Assembly (NCBI RefSeq): GCF_038096165.1 | Contig: NZ_CP151076.1 | Span: forward strand, 4,275,501-4,339,500 | Reading direction: 5' to 3' | DNA: 64,000 nt | From: Pseudomonas sp. G.S.17 | GTDB taxonomy: Bacteria > Pseudomonadota > Gammaproteobacteria > Pseudomonadales > Pseudomonadaceae | Shown here: positions 44,066 through 53,648 of the stretch, in pieces | Layout of the letters: each line of letters begins with the position of its first letter | Numbering within the stretch: position 1 is the first letter of the stretch | The notes under the pieces: model-generated | The model's input: only the letters and a program-made list of their open reading frames with translations | What the model was told of the DNA's origin: nothing | Databases searched by the model: none | Made by a program: the position numbers and the translations under genes

Positions 44066-45798
44066 TCAGCCTCTGGCCGCACTGGTTCCGCCCTTGGTGG
44101 CTGCTGCTGTTGCCTCTACTCGTCTGGCTGCTTTGGCGGCTCTGGCATCGGCAGAAACGCGCCGGGCGCTGGCAGATGATCTTGCCGGTTGCGTTCCATG
44201 CGGTGCTGCTCAATGGTGGCAAGGGTCGCGACAATAAAACCCCGTGGATATTCCTTGGGGTGGCCTGGATGCTGGCGATGCTGGCCTTGCTCGGCCCTGG
44301 CTGGCAGCGCGTGGAACAATTCAGCCAGAAACCGGTAGACCCGCTGGTGATATTGCTGGAGGTCACTCCGGAAATGCTCGCCACTGACAGCCCGCCAACC
44401 CGGATGGAGCAGGCCAAACGCAAACTGCAGGATCTGTTGCAGGCGCGCAGCGATTCGCAAACCGCCATCATTGTTTACGCGGGCAGTGCCCACACGCTGG
44501 TGCCGCTGTCGGACGATCTGGCCACCATCCGCAACCTGCTCGATGCGGTCAAACCTTCGATCATGCCGCAGGCCGGGCACCGCGCGGATCTCGCCATGCA
44601 TCAGGCGTTGGGTCTGCTCAAGCAAGCGGCGCTGGGCCGTGGCCGAATCTTGCTGATCGGTTCGTCGTTGAGCGAACAGGAGCGCCAGGGTATTCGTCAG
44701 GCATTGGTGGGCCAGAGTCCGCCACTATTGATCCTGGGTGTCGGCACGGCCGAAGGCGCGCCGGTGCTTCAGGAAAAAGGCGGGTTGCTCAAGGACAGCC
44801 AGGGGGCAATTTTGCTGCCGCGTCTGGACAGTGCCAGCCTGGCTGACTTCGCCGGTCAGCTCGGCGGCCAATACCGACAAGTGCGAATGGATGACGACGA
44901 CCTGCGCGAGCTTGGCTTGCTCGATGGGCCAAAAGCCCTGCGCAGCGACGGGCAACTGATTCAGCTGGACAGTTGGGCCGACCAGGGGCACTGGTTTCTG
45001 CTGCCGCTGCTAGTGCTGGCGGCTTGCGCCGGTCGTCGCGGCTGGTTGCTGTGCCTGCCGCTGCTGCTGATGCTGCCGCAGAACAGCTATGCGTTCGACT
45101 TTCAGGACTTGTGGTTGCGTCCCGATCAGCAGGGCCAGCGCTTGCTGGAGCAGCATCGCCCCGCCGAAGCGGCCCGGCAGTTCGAAAACCCGCAATGGAA
45201 AGGTATCGCGCTCTACGAAGCAGGCGACTATGCCAGTGCCGCCCAGCGCTTCGCTGAAGGGAATAGCGCGGCGGACCACTACAATCGCGGCAACGCGCTG
45301 GCGCGCAGTGGCGAACTGGAGGCGGCGCTGGACGCTTACGAACAGGCGCTGGAGCGACAACCGGATCTGCAAGCGGCCGTGAAGAACAAGGCGTTGGTCG
45401 AGCAGATCCTTGAGCAGAGCAAGCAACCCAAAGCAGCGGAGCCTGCCGAGACCAAGCCCAGCGATGGTGACGACGACGGCGACAATGCCCAAAGCCAGAC
45501 GGCGACCGCGCAACAGCCTCAAGACAAGGACAAGGACAAGGAACCCACCGAGCCCGGCGAGGAAAACAGTCCCGGTACTGAACCCCCGCCGCGTAATGGC
45601 GGCAATCCGGCGCCCGGTTCGCCTCTGGACGATAACGAAACCACCCAACCGCCGATCCGGCCTCCGGACCGTCCGATGGATGGCGAACGTCGGCAAGCGC
45701 TGGAGCAATGGCTACGCCAGATTCCGGATGATCCAGGGGAATTGCTGCGCCGCAAATTCTGGTACCAACAGCAACAGCGTCAGGAAAAAACCCGATGA
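44062..45798 (+). CDS. BatB/BatC-like vWA-TPR fusion protein
   Basis: A 578-residue membrane protein. Two N-terminal membrane segments are followed by a vWA domain (about 95-290) whose metal-site aspartate and serines are lost: it reads LLEVTPEML where DxSxS is expected. After another pair of spans (about 312-348), TPR repeats occupy about 395-455 (SAAQRFAEGNSAADHYNRGNALARSG), then a very polar Lys-Asp-Glu-Pro-rich tail with a conserved end EQWLRQIPDDPGELLRRKF. It corresponds to BatB fused to BatC. It overlaps both neighbours (ATGA). Confidence 0.92.
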   Translation: MISLWPHWFRPWWLLLLPLLVWLLWRLWHRQKRAGRWQMILPVAFHAVLLNGGKGRDNKTPWIFLGVAWMLAMLALLGPGWQRVEQFSQKPVDPLVILLEVTPEMLATDSPPTRMEQAKRKLQDLLQARSDSQTAIIVYAGSAHTLVPLSDDLATIRNLLDAVKPSIMPQAGHRADLAMHQALGLLKQAALGRGRILLIGSSLSEQERQGIRQALVGQSPPLLILGVGTAEGAPVLQEKGGLLKDSQGAILLPRLDSASLADFAGQLGGQYRQVRMDDDDLRELGLLDGPKALRSDGQLIQLDSWADQGHWFLLPLLVLAACAGRRGWLLCLPLLLMLPQNSYAFDFQDLWLRPDQQGQRLLEQHRPAEAARQFENPQWKGIALYEAGDYASAAQRFAEGNSAADHYNRGNALARSGELEAALDAYEQALERQPDLQAAVKNKALVEQILEQSKQPKAAEPAETKPSDGDDDGDNAQSQTATAQQPQDKDKDKEPTEPGEENSPGTEPPPRNGGNPAPGSPLDDNETTQPPIRPPDRPMDGERRQALEQWLRQIPDDPGELLRRKFWYQQQQRQEKTR

Positions 45799-47456
45799 GT
45801 CGCGTGTACACCTTATTGATCAGCTTGCTGCTCTGTCTGGTTGCCCTGCCCAACCAGGCGGCGGAACTGACCGCGAGCGTGGATCGCGCCCGGCTCAACT
45901 CCGGGGAAACCGTCGAGCTGACCCTGGAAACCAGCGATGTCACCCAATTCGGCAAGCCTGACCTCAGCTCTTTGGAGCGCGACTTCGACGTGCGCGGCAC
46001 GCGGCAGGTCAATCGCCTCAATACACTGAACGGCGGCAACCAGGCGACGACGCGCTGGATCATCACCTTGTTGCCGAGGCAGACCGGGTCGGTGATCATT
46101 CCGGCGCTGGAGTTGGGGGAACTGAAGAGCGAGCCGATCACCCTGCAAGTGATCCAGAGCAACGAGCAGGATCAGCCCGGCAAACTGGCGCCGGTATTCT
46201 TCGACGCCAGCCTCGATCAGGACAGCGTTTACGTGCAGGCGCAGGCGGTGCTGAACCTGCGCATCTATCACTCGGTTGCGCTGTTCGATGACAGCAACCT
46301 CACGCCCCTTGAAGTGCCCGATGCGCGCATCGAAAAACTCGGTGAATCGAAGACCTACGAGAAACTCATCAACGGCATCCGCCATGGCGTGATCGAGATG
46401 CGTTATGCCATTTATCCACAGCACAGCGGCACCCTGGTGATTCCGCCGCAAGTGTTCAGTGCCACACTGGTCCAGCCCGCCGCGGAAAACGCCCAGACCA
46501 ACGATCCGGTCAATCCCTTCGGCCCGCAGCCGGGCAAGGTGGTGCGGGTCAATTCGGCGCCGCTGCCGCTAACCGTCAAGGCCAAGCCTGCCGACTATCC
46601 GGCCGATGCGCCCTGGCTACCGGCCCGCAGCGTCAATCTGAGTGAAAGCTGGAGCCCGGAACCGGGCCACAGCCAGGTGGGCGAATCCTTGACGCGCATC
46701 CTGACGCTCAAGGTCGAGGGCCTTTCCAGCGCCCAACTGCCGCCGTTGCCAGCCACCGACCTCAGCAGCCTGCGACGCTATCCCGACCAGCCGCAACTGG
46801 CCAATCTGGCCAGCGAGCGCGGCATCATCGGCACGCGTGAAGAACGCGAAGCACTGGTGCCGAACCGGGTTGGCGCCATCGACCTGCCGGCCGTCGATAT
46901 TGTCTGGTGGAACACCCGCGAAGACCACCTGGAACATACCTCGCTGGCCGCACGCACCTTGCAGATCAGCAGCAACCCAAGCCTGGAAGTGGACACTCCG
47001 GTGAATAACGACCCAGGCGGCGTCACGGTGATCGGTCCGCCTGTCTGGCCGTGGCAGATGAGCACATTGTTCTTTGCCTTTACCACGCTGATCGGGGTGA
47101 TTCTCTGGTGGCGCGCACGCTGGCAACCGGCGGTGGCGCGAGTGGCCCAGGCCGGGCCGAGCCCGCGCACAGTGCTGGATGATCTCAAACGCGCCAGTCT
47201 GGCCAACGACCCTCATGCGACCCGTCAGGCGCTGGACGCCTGGGCACGTCAGCAACCGGAAACCCTGGCCGACATGGCGGCCCGTTTCGTCCCGCTGTCC
47301 GACGCCCTCGATGGTCTGAACGGCGCGCTGTACAGTGAAACCGGCCAACTGTGGCTGGGCGAAGACCTGTGGCGCGCAATCCGTATGCTGCCTGCGTCAG
47401 AACACGTTCAGGATGCGGCGAGCGACCAGAGTCTGCCGCCGTTGTATCCCAAGTAG
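45795..47456 (+). CDS. BatD-like protein (oxygen-tolerance family)
   Basis: A 553-residue BatD homologue. It has a signal peptide (about 1-23, ending NQAAE), several beta-rich repeats in the periplasm, and a membrane anchor near residues 415-435 (WQMSTLFFAFTTLIGVILWW) with a cytoplasmic helical tail. It begins four bases inside the previous gene. BatD closes the MoxR-DUF58-DUF4381-BatA-BatB-BatD operon. In other bacteria such operons support envelope stress or oxygen tolerance. Confidence 0.93.
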   Translation: MSRVYTLLISLLLCLVALPNQAAELTASVDRARLNSGETVELTLETSDVTQFGKPDLSSLERDFDVRGTRQVNRLNTLNGGNQATTRWIITLLPRQTGSVIIPALELGELKSEPITLQVIQSNEQDQPGKLAPVFFDASLDQDSVYVQAQAVLNLRIYHSVALFDDSNLTPLEVPDARIEKLGESKTYEKLINGIRHGVIEMRYAIYPQHSGTLVIPPQVFSATLVQPAAENAQTNDPVNPFGPQPGKVVRVNSAPLPLTVKAKPADYPADAPWLPARSVNLSESWSPEPGHSQVGESLTRILTLKVEGLSSAQLPPLPATDLSSLRRYPDQPQLANLASERGIIGTREEREALVPNRVGAIDLPAVDIVWWNTREDHLEHTSLAARTLQISSNPSLEVDTPVNNDPGGVTVIGPPVWPWQMSTLFFAFTTLIGVILWWRARWQPAVARVAQAGPSPRTVLDDLKRASLANDPHATRQALDAWARQQPETLADMAARFVPLSDALDGLNGALYSETGQLWLGEDLWRAIRMLPASEHVQDAASDQSLPPLYPK

Positions 47457-47541
47457 AGGCCTTTGCGCTGGAATTGAACGCTGTTGAAGCATCTGCGCGT
47501 CGCCACGCCTCACGACACACCATTCAGAATTGAGAAAACAC

Positions 47542-48786
47542 ATGCGATTGTTCCACACCTCCGACTGGCACCTCGGCCAGAACCTTCATGGCCAGGAGCG
47601 GGACTTTGAACACGCCAGCTTCCTCACCTGGCTGCTGGCCCGTCTGGCCGAGCGTCAGCCGGATGTGCTGCTGATTGCCGGGGACATCTTTGATACGGTA
47701 AATCCGCCGGTCAAAGCCCAGGAGCGGCTTTACGACTTCATCGTCAACGCGCACGAGCAGCAGCCGAAGCTGACCATCGTGATGATCGCTGGCAACCATG
47801 ACTCGGGGTCGCGCATCGAATTGCCCGCGCCGCTCATGCGCCGCCTGCGCACCCATGCGCTGGGCCGGGTGTTGTGGCTCGACGACGGCACTCTGGATGT
47901 CGAGCGCCTGCTGTTGCCATTGCCCGATGCCGAAGGCGAGATCGGCGCCTGGTGTCTGGCCCTGCCCTTCCTGCGTCCGGCCGAAGTCACCGGCGCGACC
48001 CTGGGCGACAACTATTTGCGCGGTATCGGCCGGGTCCATGAACTGCTGATCGAAGCTGCCAATCTCAAACGCCAGCCGGGCCAGGCCCTGATTGCCATCA
48101 GCCACGCGCACATGGCCGGTGGCTCGGTTTCAGAAGACTCCGAGCGCAGCCTGATCATCGGCAATGCCGAAGCGCTGCCCGCCAGCCTGTTCGGCCCGAG
48201 CATCACGTATGTCGCCCTCGGCCACTTGCACAAACCCCAGCGGGTCAATGGCGAAGAACGTATTCGCTACAGTGGGTCGCCTATTCCGCTGTCATTTTCG
48301 GAAATCGGCTACGCACATCAGATCCTGGAAATCACCTGCGAAGGCGACCAGTTGCGCAGCGTCGAAACCCTGCTGATTCCTCGCGCCGTCAATCTGCAAC
48401 GGATCGGCCCCGCGCCGCTCGCCGAACTGCTGGTGCAGCTCAAGGACTTGCCGGACATTGATCTGCTGGCTGATATCGAACGCCAACCCTGGCTGGAAGT
48501 CCGCGTACGCCTGGACGAGCCGCAACCGGATTTGCGCAACCAGATCGAAGGCGCGCTGCAAGGCAAGGCCGTGCGGCTGGTGCGCATTGCTGCCGAATAT
48601 GCCGGCAACGGCCGTGGCGACGGCAGCGATGACAGCGAAGGCCTGATTGAACTCGATCAGCTCAACCCGCTGGAGCTGTTCAGCCGCGCCTGGCAGGAAA
48701 ATTACGGCAGCGAGGTCGACGAGCAAACCCTGACCGACTTCGCCACGCTGTTGCAGGAAGTCCAGCTGGAGAGCGAACAACCATGA
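47542..48786 (+). CDS. sbcD: Exonuclease SbcCD, nuclease subunit SbcD
   Basis: A 414-residue Mre11-type metallophosphoesterase. The manganese-site motifs are HTSDWHLGQ (residues 4-12), AGDIFDT, GNHDSGS, SHAHM and LGHLHKPQ. With SbcC it cuts DNA hairpins and blocked ends. ATG 47542 with GAGAA before it is preferred over an upstream TTG. The gene overlaps sbcC by four bases. Notably, this window has many long palindromes, the natural targets of the enzyme. Confidence 0.97.
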   Translation: MRLFHTSDWHLGQNLHGQERDFEHASFLTWLLARLAERQPDVLLIAGDIFDTVNPPVKAQERLYDFIVNAHEQQPKLTIVMIAGNHDSGSRIELPAPLMRRLRTHALGRVLWLDDGTLDVERLLLPLPDAEGEIGAWCLALPFLRPAEVTGATLGDNYLRGIGRVHELLIEAANLKRQPGQALIAISHAHMAGGSVSEDSERSLIIGNAEALPASLFGPSITYVALGHLHKPQRVNGEERIRYSGSPIPLSFSEIGYAHQILEITCEGDQLRSVETLLIPRAVNLQRIGPAPLAELLVQLKDLPDIDLLADIERQPWLEVRVRLDEPQPDLRNQIEGALQGKAVRLVRIAAEYAGNGRGDGSDDSEGLIELDQLNPLELFSRAWQENYGSEVDEQTLTDFATLLQEVQLESEQP

Positions 48787-51700
48787 AAATTCTCGCCATC
48801 CGCCTGAAGAATCTTGCCTCCCTGGCTGGCCCCTTTGAATTGGACTTCACCGCCGAACCCCTGGCCAGCGCCGGGCTTTTCGCTATCACGGGGCCAACCG
48901 GTGCGGGCAAAAGCACACTGCTTGATGCCTTGTGCCTGGCACTGTTCGGGGCCATTCCGCGCCTGAGCAATATCGGCCAATCGAAAGTGCCGGAAATTGA
49001 CGGCGACATCAGCACCAACGATCCGCGCACCCTGTTGCGGCGCGGCACCGGCAGCGGCTTCGCCGAAGTGGATTTCGTCGGCATCGACAGCCGTCGTTAT
49101 CGCGCCCGCTGGGAAACCAACCGCGCACGGGACAACGCCAGCAAGAAACTTCAGGCCAGTCGCCAAACGTTGACCGATCTGGACAGCGAGCAAATCCTCA
49201 GCAGCCAGAACAAGACCGAATACAAAACCCTGCTCGAAGCGCGCCTGGGCCTTAACTTCGAACAGTTCACCCGCGCCGTCATGCTCGCCCAGAGCGAGTT
49301 CAGCGCCTTTCTCAAGGCCGACGACCGGGAACGTAGCGAGCTGCTGGAAAAACTCACTGACACGGCGATCTACAGCCAGTTGGGGCGCCGCGCCTTCAGC
49401 AAGAGCCAGGAAGCAAAAAAGGCCCACGACGATCTCCAGGCCTTGGCAACCGGGGTCACGCCCATGGAGCCTGACGCCCGTGCCGAGCTGGACCAGCGCT
49501 TTGAAGCTGCCCAACTGGCGCTCAAGACCCAGCAAAGCGAACTGCGCCAGCTTGAACTGCAACAGCAGTGGCACAAGGTCCTGCTGCAACTTCAGCAAGA
49601 ACAGCAAAGCGCCGCCGAACAGTTACAACAGGCGCAATTGCATTGGCAAAGCCAGAGCGGCGAACGGCTGAATCTGACCCGCCTGGAACAACTGGCGCCG
49701 CAGCGTCATCAGTTCCTGCGCCAAACCGAATTGACCGCGCAACTGACCCCGCTGGCAAATCAGATCCAGCAACACATCAGCCAGCAGAGCGAACTGCACA
49801 CGCGCCAGACTCAGCTGCAACAGACTTGCGTCGAAGCACAGGCCGCGTCGCTCACGGCGCAACAGCAGCACAGCGATGCCGCGCCATTGCTGCGTCAGGC
49901 CTTCGACATCCAGAGCAACGTGGCCCGATTGGCGGACGAATTGCGCCAGGCCGATGAGCACAAACAACAGGCCGAGCACAGCCACACCCAAGGGCAAAGC
50001 ACCTTGCAAAGCCTGCTTGAGCAACAGGCCCAAGTCGCCGAGCGGCTGCAACGGATTGCCGGGCAGCTGGAACTCACTCAGGCGCTGGCTCCTCTTGGCG
50101 AAGCCTGGAACGCTTATCGCGACCGCTTGAAACAACTGATGCAGATCGGCGCGCGCCTCAAACAGGGCCAGACCGAACTGCCGAGCCTGGAACAGCGCGC
50201 CGCCACGGCCAGCCAGCAAACAAGCGAACTGCGCAACGCGCTGGATCTGCTGTATCGCGAAGCAGGCGCCGAAGCCGAAGCGGTGGGCGAGCAGATTCAG
50301 ATTCTCGGCAGCCTGCTGCAAGACAATCGCAAACAGCAGCGCGCCTTGGAGGAACTGGCGCGGCTTTGGGCCAGCCAGCAGGAACTCGACAGCCGCGCGC
50401 TGGAGCTGACGGACAAACAACAACAGGTCCAGCAACAGCGCGATCAGCTCAACAGCCAAGGCCTGCAAGCCAAAAACCAGCTGCAAGTCGCCGAACAAAC
50501 CCTCACCGTGACCCGCCAGTTGCTGGAACGCCAGCGCCTGGCCCGCAGCGCCAGTGTCGAAGAACTGCGCCTGCAGTTGCAGGATGAGCAACCGTGCCCG
50601 GTGTGCGGCAGCGACGAGCATCCGTGGCATGAGCCGCAAGTCTTGCTGCAAAGCCTCACCCAGCATGACGAAAACGAAGAAAACAACGCGCAAAAAGCCG
50701 TGGATGCCCTGAAGGAAACACTGGCCGAGTTGCGCACCACGGTAGGTGGACTGATTGCCCAGCAGAAGGAGTTCCTGCAACAGCAGGAACAACTCGCCAT
50801 TCGCCAGCAGGCACTGGCCCCCGCGTTTGATGCCCATCCGCAGGGCAAACGCCTGCTGGAGCAGGACGCCGCCAAACGCGATAGCTGGTTGAACCAGCAA
50901 CTGACGCAATTGACGCAAAACATCACTCAGGACGAACGGCGCCAGAACGCTCTGCTCACCTTGCAAAAAGATGCGGCGCGCCTGCAACAGCAACTCTTGA
51001 GCGCCAATGAAGCCAGTCAGGCCGCTACGCAGCAACTGGCTGATCAGCAGCGTGCGCTGAACAGCGACCGCGAACGTCTTGAGGAGGAACTGACCGCCTT
51101 CGCGCTGCTGTTAAGCGCCGAGCAGCTGGAGGGCCTGCGCCATGACGCCGCTGCCACGGTCATGCAACTGGACCAGCAGGTCACTCAGCGTCTCGATCAG
51201 CTGGAACAACAACGCGACGAAGTAGTGGAACAACGGGAACGTCAGCAGAAGATCGAGCTGGAACAGTCCCAACAACAGACTCGTGCCCGGCAACTGAGCG
51301 ACCTGCAACAACGTTGCACCGTGCTTGGCGACCAGCAGACCGCCGGCCAGCAGGCCTTGACGCAATTGCTTGGCGAGCACGCCAATGCCGAGCAATGGCA
51401 GCAGCAACTGGAGTCCGCCGTGGAACAGTCGCGGCACGCCGAAAGCGCGGCGAGTCAGGCCTTGCAGGATGTCAGCAGTCAATTGATTCAACTGGCCGCC
51501 GAACTTCAGGCGCGCCAGGAACGCTTGCACGGCATGCAGCAGGAAAGCACCGAACTGGGCGCGCGGATTGCCGAATGGCGCAGCCGGCATAGCGAACTGG
51601 ATGACAGCGGCCTGCAACAGTTGCTCAGCGTTGACGATGAGCAGGTCAGCGAACTGCGCCGCCAACTGCAAGCCAGCGAAAAAGCCGTCGAGCAGTTCAA

Positions 51701-52427
51701 GGTATTGCTGCAGGAGCGCGAACAGCGCTTGCACAGTCACCAAGCGCAGCAAATCGGCAGCATTGACGCCGAACATCTGGAAAACGCAGCGGCTGAACTG
51801 CACGGTTTGATCACCGCCAGTGAACAACTGTGCGCCGACTTGCGCGCCCGGCAAGCCGACGACCAGCGTCGCCAGGACGCCAATCAGGCGCTGGCGCAGC
51901 GCATCAGCCAGGCTTATGACGAATGGCAACGCTGGGCGCGGCTCAATGCGCTGATCGGCTCGGCCACCGGCGACACCTTCCGCAAGATTGCCCAGGCTTA
52001 CAACCTTGACCTGCTGGTGCATCACGCCAACGCGCAGCTCAAGCAACTGGTGCGTCGCTATCGACTGAAACGTGGCGGCAGCATGCTGGGTCTGTTGGTC
52101 ATGGATACGGAAATGGGCGACGAACTGCGCTCGGTGCATTCGTTGTCCGGCGGCGAAACCTTCCTGGTTTCCCTGGCCTTGGCGTTGGGCCTGGCCTCGA
52201 TGGCTTCCAGCACGCTGAAAATCGAATCGCTGTTCATCGACGAAGGCTTCGGCAGTCTCGACCCGGAATCCCTGCAACTGGCCATGGATGCGCTGGACGG
52301 ACTTCAGGCACAAGGCCGTAAGGTGGGGGTTATCTCTCACGTTCAGGAAATGCACGAGCGAATCCCGGTGCAGATCCAGGTCCGCCGTCAAGGTAATGGC
52401 TTGAGTACGATCGAGGTCAGCAGTTGA
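48783..52427 (+). CDS. sbcC: Exonuclease SbcCD, ATPase subunit SbcC
   Basis: A 1214-residue Rad50-like SMC-family ATPase. Walker A is GPTGAGKST (about 34). Two very long coiled-coil arms, extremely rich in Gln, Leu and Glu, flank a zinc hook CPVCGSDEHPW (about residue 607). The C-terminal half has signature LSGGETFLVSLALALG, Walker B LFIDEGFGSLDPES and the D-loop. Complete, normal length. Works with SbcD on hairpins and protein-blocked DNA ends. Confidence 0.97.
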   Translation: MKILAIRLKNLASLAGPFELDFTAEPLASAGLFAITGPTGAGKSTLLDALCLALFGAIPRLSNIGQSKVPEIDGDISTNDPRTLLRRGTGSGFAEVDFVGIDSRRYRARWETNRARDNASKKLQASRQTLTDLDSEQILSSQNKTEYKTLLEARLGLNFEQFTRAVMLAQSEFSAFLKADDRERSELLEKLTDTAIYSQLGRRAFSKSQEAKKAHDDLQALATGVTPMEPDARAELDQRFEAAQLALKTQQSELRQLELQQQWHKVLLQLQQEQQSAAEQLQQAQLHWQSQSGERLNLTRLEQLAPQRHQFLRQTELTAQLTPLANQIQQHISQQSELHTRQTQLQQTCVEAQAASLTAQQQHSDAAPLLRQAFDIQSNVARLADELRQADEHKQQAEHSHTQGQSTLQSLLEQQAQVAERLQRIAGQLELTQALAPLGEAWNAYRDRLKQLMQIGARLKQGQTELPSLEQRAATASQQTSELRNALDLLYREAGAEAEAVGEQIQILGSLLQDNRKQQRALEELARLWASQQELDSRALELTDKQQQVQQQRDQLNSQGLQAKNQLQVAEQTLTVTRQLLERQRLARSASVEELRLQLQDEQPCPVCGSDEHPWHEPQVLLQSLTQHDENEENNAQKAVDALKETLAELRTTVGGLIAQQKEFLQQQEQLAIRQQALAPAFDAHPQGKRLLEQDAAKRDSWLNQQLTQLTQNITQDERRQNALLTLQKDAARLQQQLLSANEASQAATQQLADQQRALNSDRERLEEELTAFALLLSAEQLEGLRHDAAATVMQLDQQVTQRLDQLEQQRDEVVEQRERQQKIELEQSQQQTRARQLSDLQQRCTVLGDQQTAGQQALTQLLGEHANAEQWQQQLESAVEQSRHAESAASQALQDVSSQLIQLAAELQARQERLHGMQQESTELGARIAEWRSRHSELDDSGLQQLLSVDDEQVSELRRQLQASEKAVEQFKVLLQEREQRLHSHQAQQIGSIDAEHLENAAAELHGLITASEQLCADLRARQADDQRRQDANQALAQRISQAYDEWQRWARLNALIGSATGDTFRKIAQAYNLDLLVHHANAQLKQLVRRYRLKRGGSMLGLLVMDTEMGDELRSVHSLSGGETFLVSLALALGLASMASSTLKIESLFIDEGFGSLDPESLQLAMDALDGLQAQGRKVGVISHVQEMHERIPVQIQVRRQGNGLSTIEVSS

Positions 52428-53023
52428 TGCCGATTCTGTATTCGTTTCGCCGTTGCCCATATGCCATGCGTGCGCGCATGGCCGTGCGCTATGCCGGCTG
52501 CGAGGTTCGCATCCAGGAAATCAGTCTCAAGGCCAAGCCGCCGGAAATGCTCGAGCGCTCACCGAAGGGCACGGTGCCGGTGTTGATCCTTGGTGACCAA
52601 GTACTGGAACAGAGCCTGGACATCATGCATTGGGCGCTGGCACAGAACGATCCGGATAACTGGCTGATGATCAATGACGGCGATGCGCGACGTCAGATTC
52701 AAGCGCTCATCGAAGAAAACGATCAGGTGTTCAAAGCCCATCTGGATCGCTATAAATATTTTGTCCGTCACCCTGAATATCCTCAGCAACATTACCGGCA
52801 GTTGGCCGAGGGATTTCTGCAACAGCTGGAACAACGCCTGCAACAGCGGGATTTTCTGGTCGGAGATCATCTGACGTTGGCGGATATCGCCCTGGCGCCT
52901 TTCATTCGGCAATTCAGCGCGGTGGATCCCGACTGGTTTACGGGCAGCCCTTATCCGAAGTTACGTGGCTGGTTGCAGCGGTTTGTCGAGTCGGCGTTGT
53001 TCAAGGCGGTGATGATTAAGTAA
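52427..53023 (+). CDS. Glutathione S-transferase-like protein
   Basis: A 198-residue thioredoxin-fold plus helical protein. The N-terminal half has YSFRRCPYAMRARMAV, with a CPYA motif where glutaredoxin-like transferases carry the catalytic cysteine. GTVPVL is the cis-proline loop, and the C-terminal helical domain carries LVGDHLTLADIALAPF, the GST N-capping signature. ATG at 52427 shares a base with the sbcC stop (TGATG), so translation may be coupled. Substrate unknown. Confidence 0.9.
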   Translation: MPILYSFRRCPYAMRARMAVRYAGCEVRIQEISLKAKPPEMLERSPKGTVPVLILGDQVLEQSLDIMHWALAQNDPDNWLMINDGDARRQIQALIEENDQVFKAHLDRYKYFVRHPEYPQQHYRQLAEGFLQQLEQRLQQRDFLVGDHLTLADIALAPFIRQFSAVDPDWFTGSPYPKLRGWLQRFVESALFKAVMIK

Positions 53024-53050
53024 AACTATCGTGCTGGCTTTGGGGCCGCC

Positions 53051-53394
53051 CCTCGCGAATAAATTCGCTCCTACAGTTGAGATACGGTCCGCTCAGATTC
53101 AACGCCGCTTTGGCTCTGTTTTTGATCTTGATCTTAAGCGCCCCGTCAAACCACGCTGGCCGAAATTCGATGTTGATGTGGAGGGTAAACCGGCAGGACG
53201 CCGGTTTAGCCGCACTGGGCCAGGGATGGCCCTTTGCGGCGGCCCTCCACATCAATGTCGGATTACGGGCATGCCGAGCCAAAGCGAGGGACCGAGTGGT
53301 GGGGCAAGAGCCTTTTGCTTACTTTTGGGCTGTTCAAAAGTGAGGCGCCGTAAGGGCGCAACCCTAAGCAGCCGTTACCGCGACAACGGATATG
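53051..53394 (-). repeat. Long dispersed repeat, copy B (about 344 bp, inverted)
   Basis: The complement of 32178-32533 with scattered differences, spanning from CCTCGCGAATAAATTCGCTC to CAACGGATATG. Its distance from copy A is about 20.5 kb. Confidence 0.9.
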
Positions 53395-53411
53395 TACGCA
53401 TCCCTCCTGTA

Positions 53412-53551
53412 CAGACTGTGTGAAAACGTCACGAGCGATGACAAGACAAGGCAAAAACAGGCGAAAAAGCGGAGTCTAGGTGTTCTAAATGAGCATTTTT
53501 CGCCTGTTTTTAACGCAGTATTGTCGGGCGCAGTAGTTTTCACACAGTCTG
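53412..53551 (+). mobile_element. 140-bp hairpin MITE-like element, copy 2
   Basis: Perfect 16-bp terminal inverted repeats CAGACTGTGTGAAAAC (53412-53427 and 53536-53551). The internal 16-bp stem pairs 53453-53468 with 53496-53511. It is flanked by direct repeat TGTA (53408-53411 and 53552-53555). It lies next to a REP whose first bases are the target duplication, as in copy 1. Confidence 0.87.
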
Positions 53552-53552
53552 T

Positions 53553-53646
53553 GTAGGACCGGATTTATCCGGGAAGAGTCCAGCGTTCACGCCGCAAAAT
53601 CTGTGTCGCCGCCACGAACGTCTCGCGAATAAATTCCCCCCTACAG
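53553..53646 (+). repeat. REP doublet, GTAGGACCGGATTTATCCGG type
   Basis: Left arm GTAGGACCGGATTTATCCGG (from 53553), right arm CTCGCGAATAAATTCCCCCC ending CTACAG (to 53646). The right arm is degenerate. Confidence 0.75.
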
Positions 53647-53648
53647 GT

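Larger units (their letters stand above)
53024..53648. other. Repeat-filled gap after the GST gene
   Basis: It contains copy B of the long dispersed repeat, the second hairpin element and a REP doublet. Open frames here (for example 53031-53423 plus) lie wholly in repeats and lack ribosome sites. Confidence 0.75.

Noticed and set aside
44789..46162. 457-codon minus-strand frame opposite the Bat genes
   Set aside because: Covers the antisense of two securely identified genes and has no start signal.
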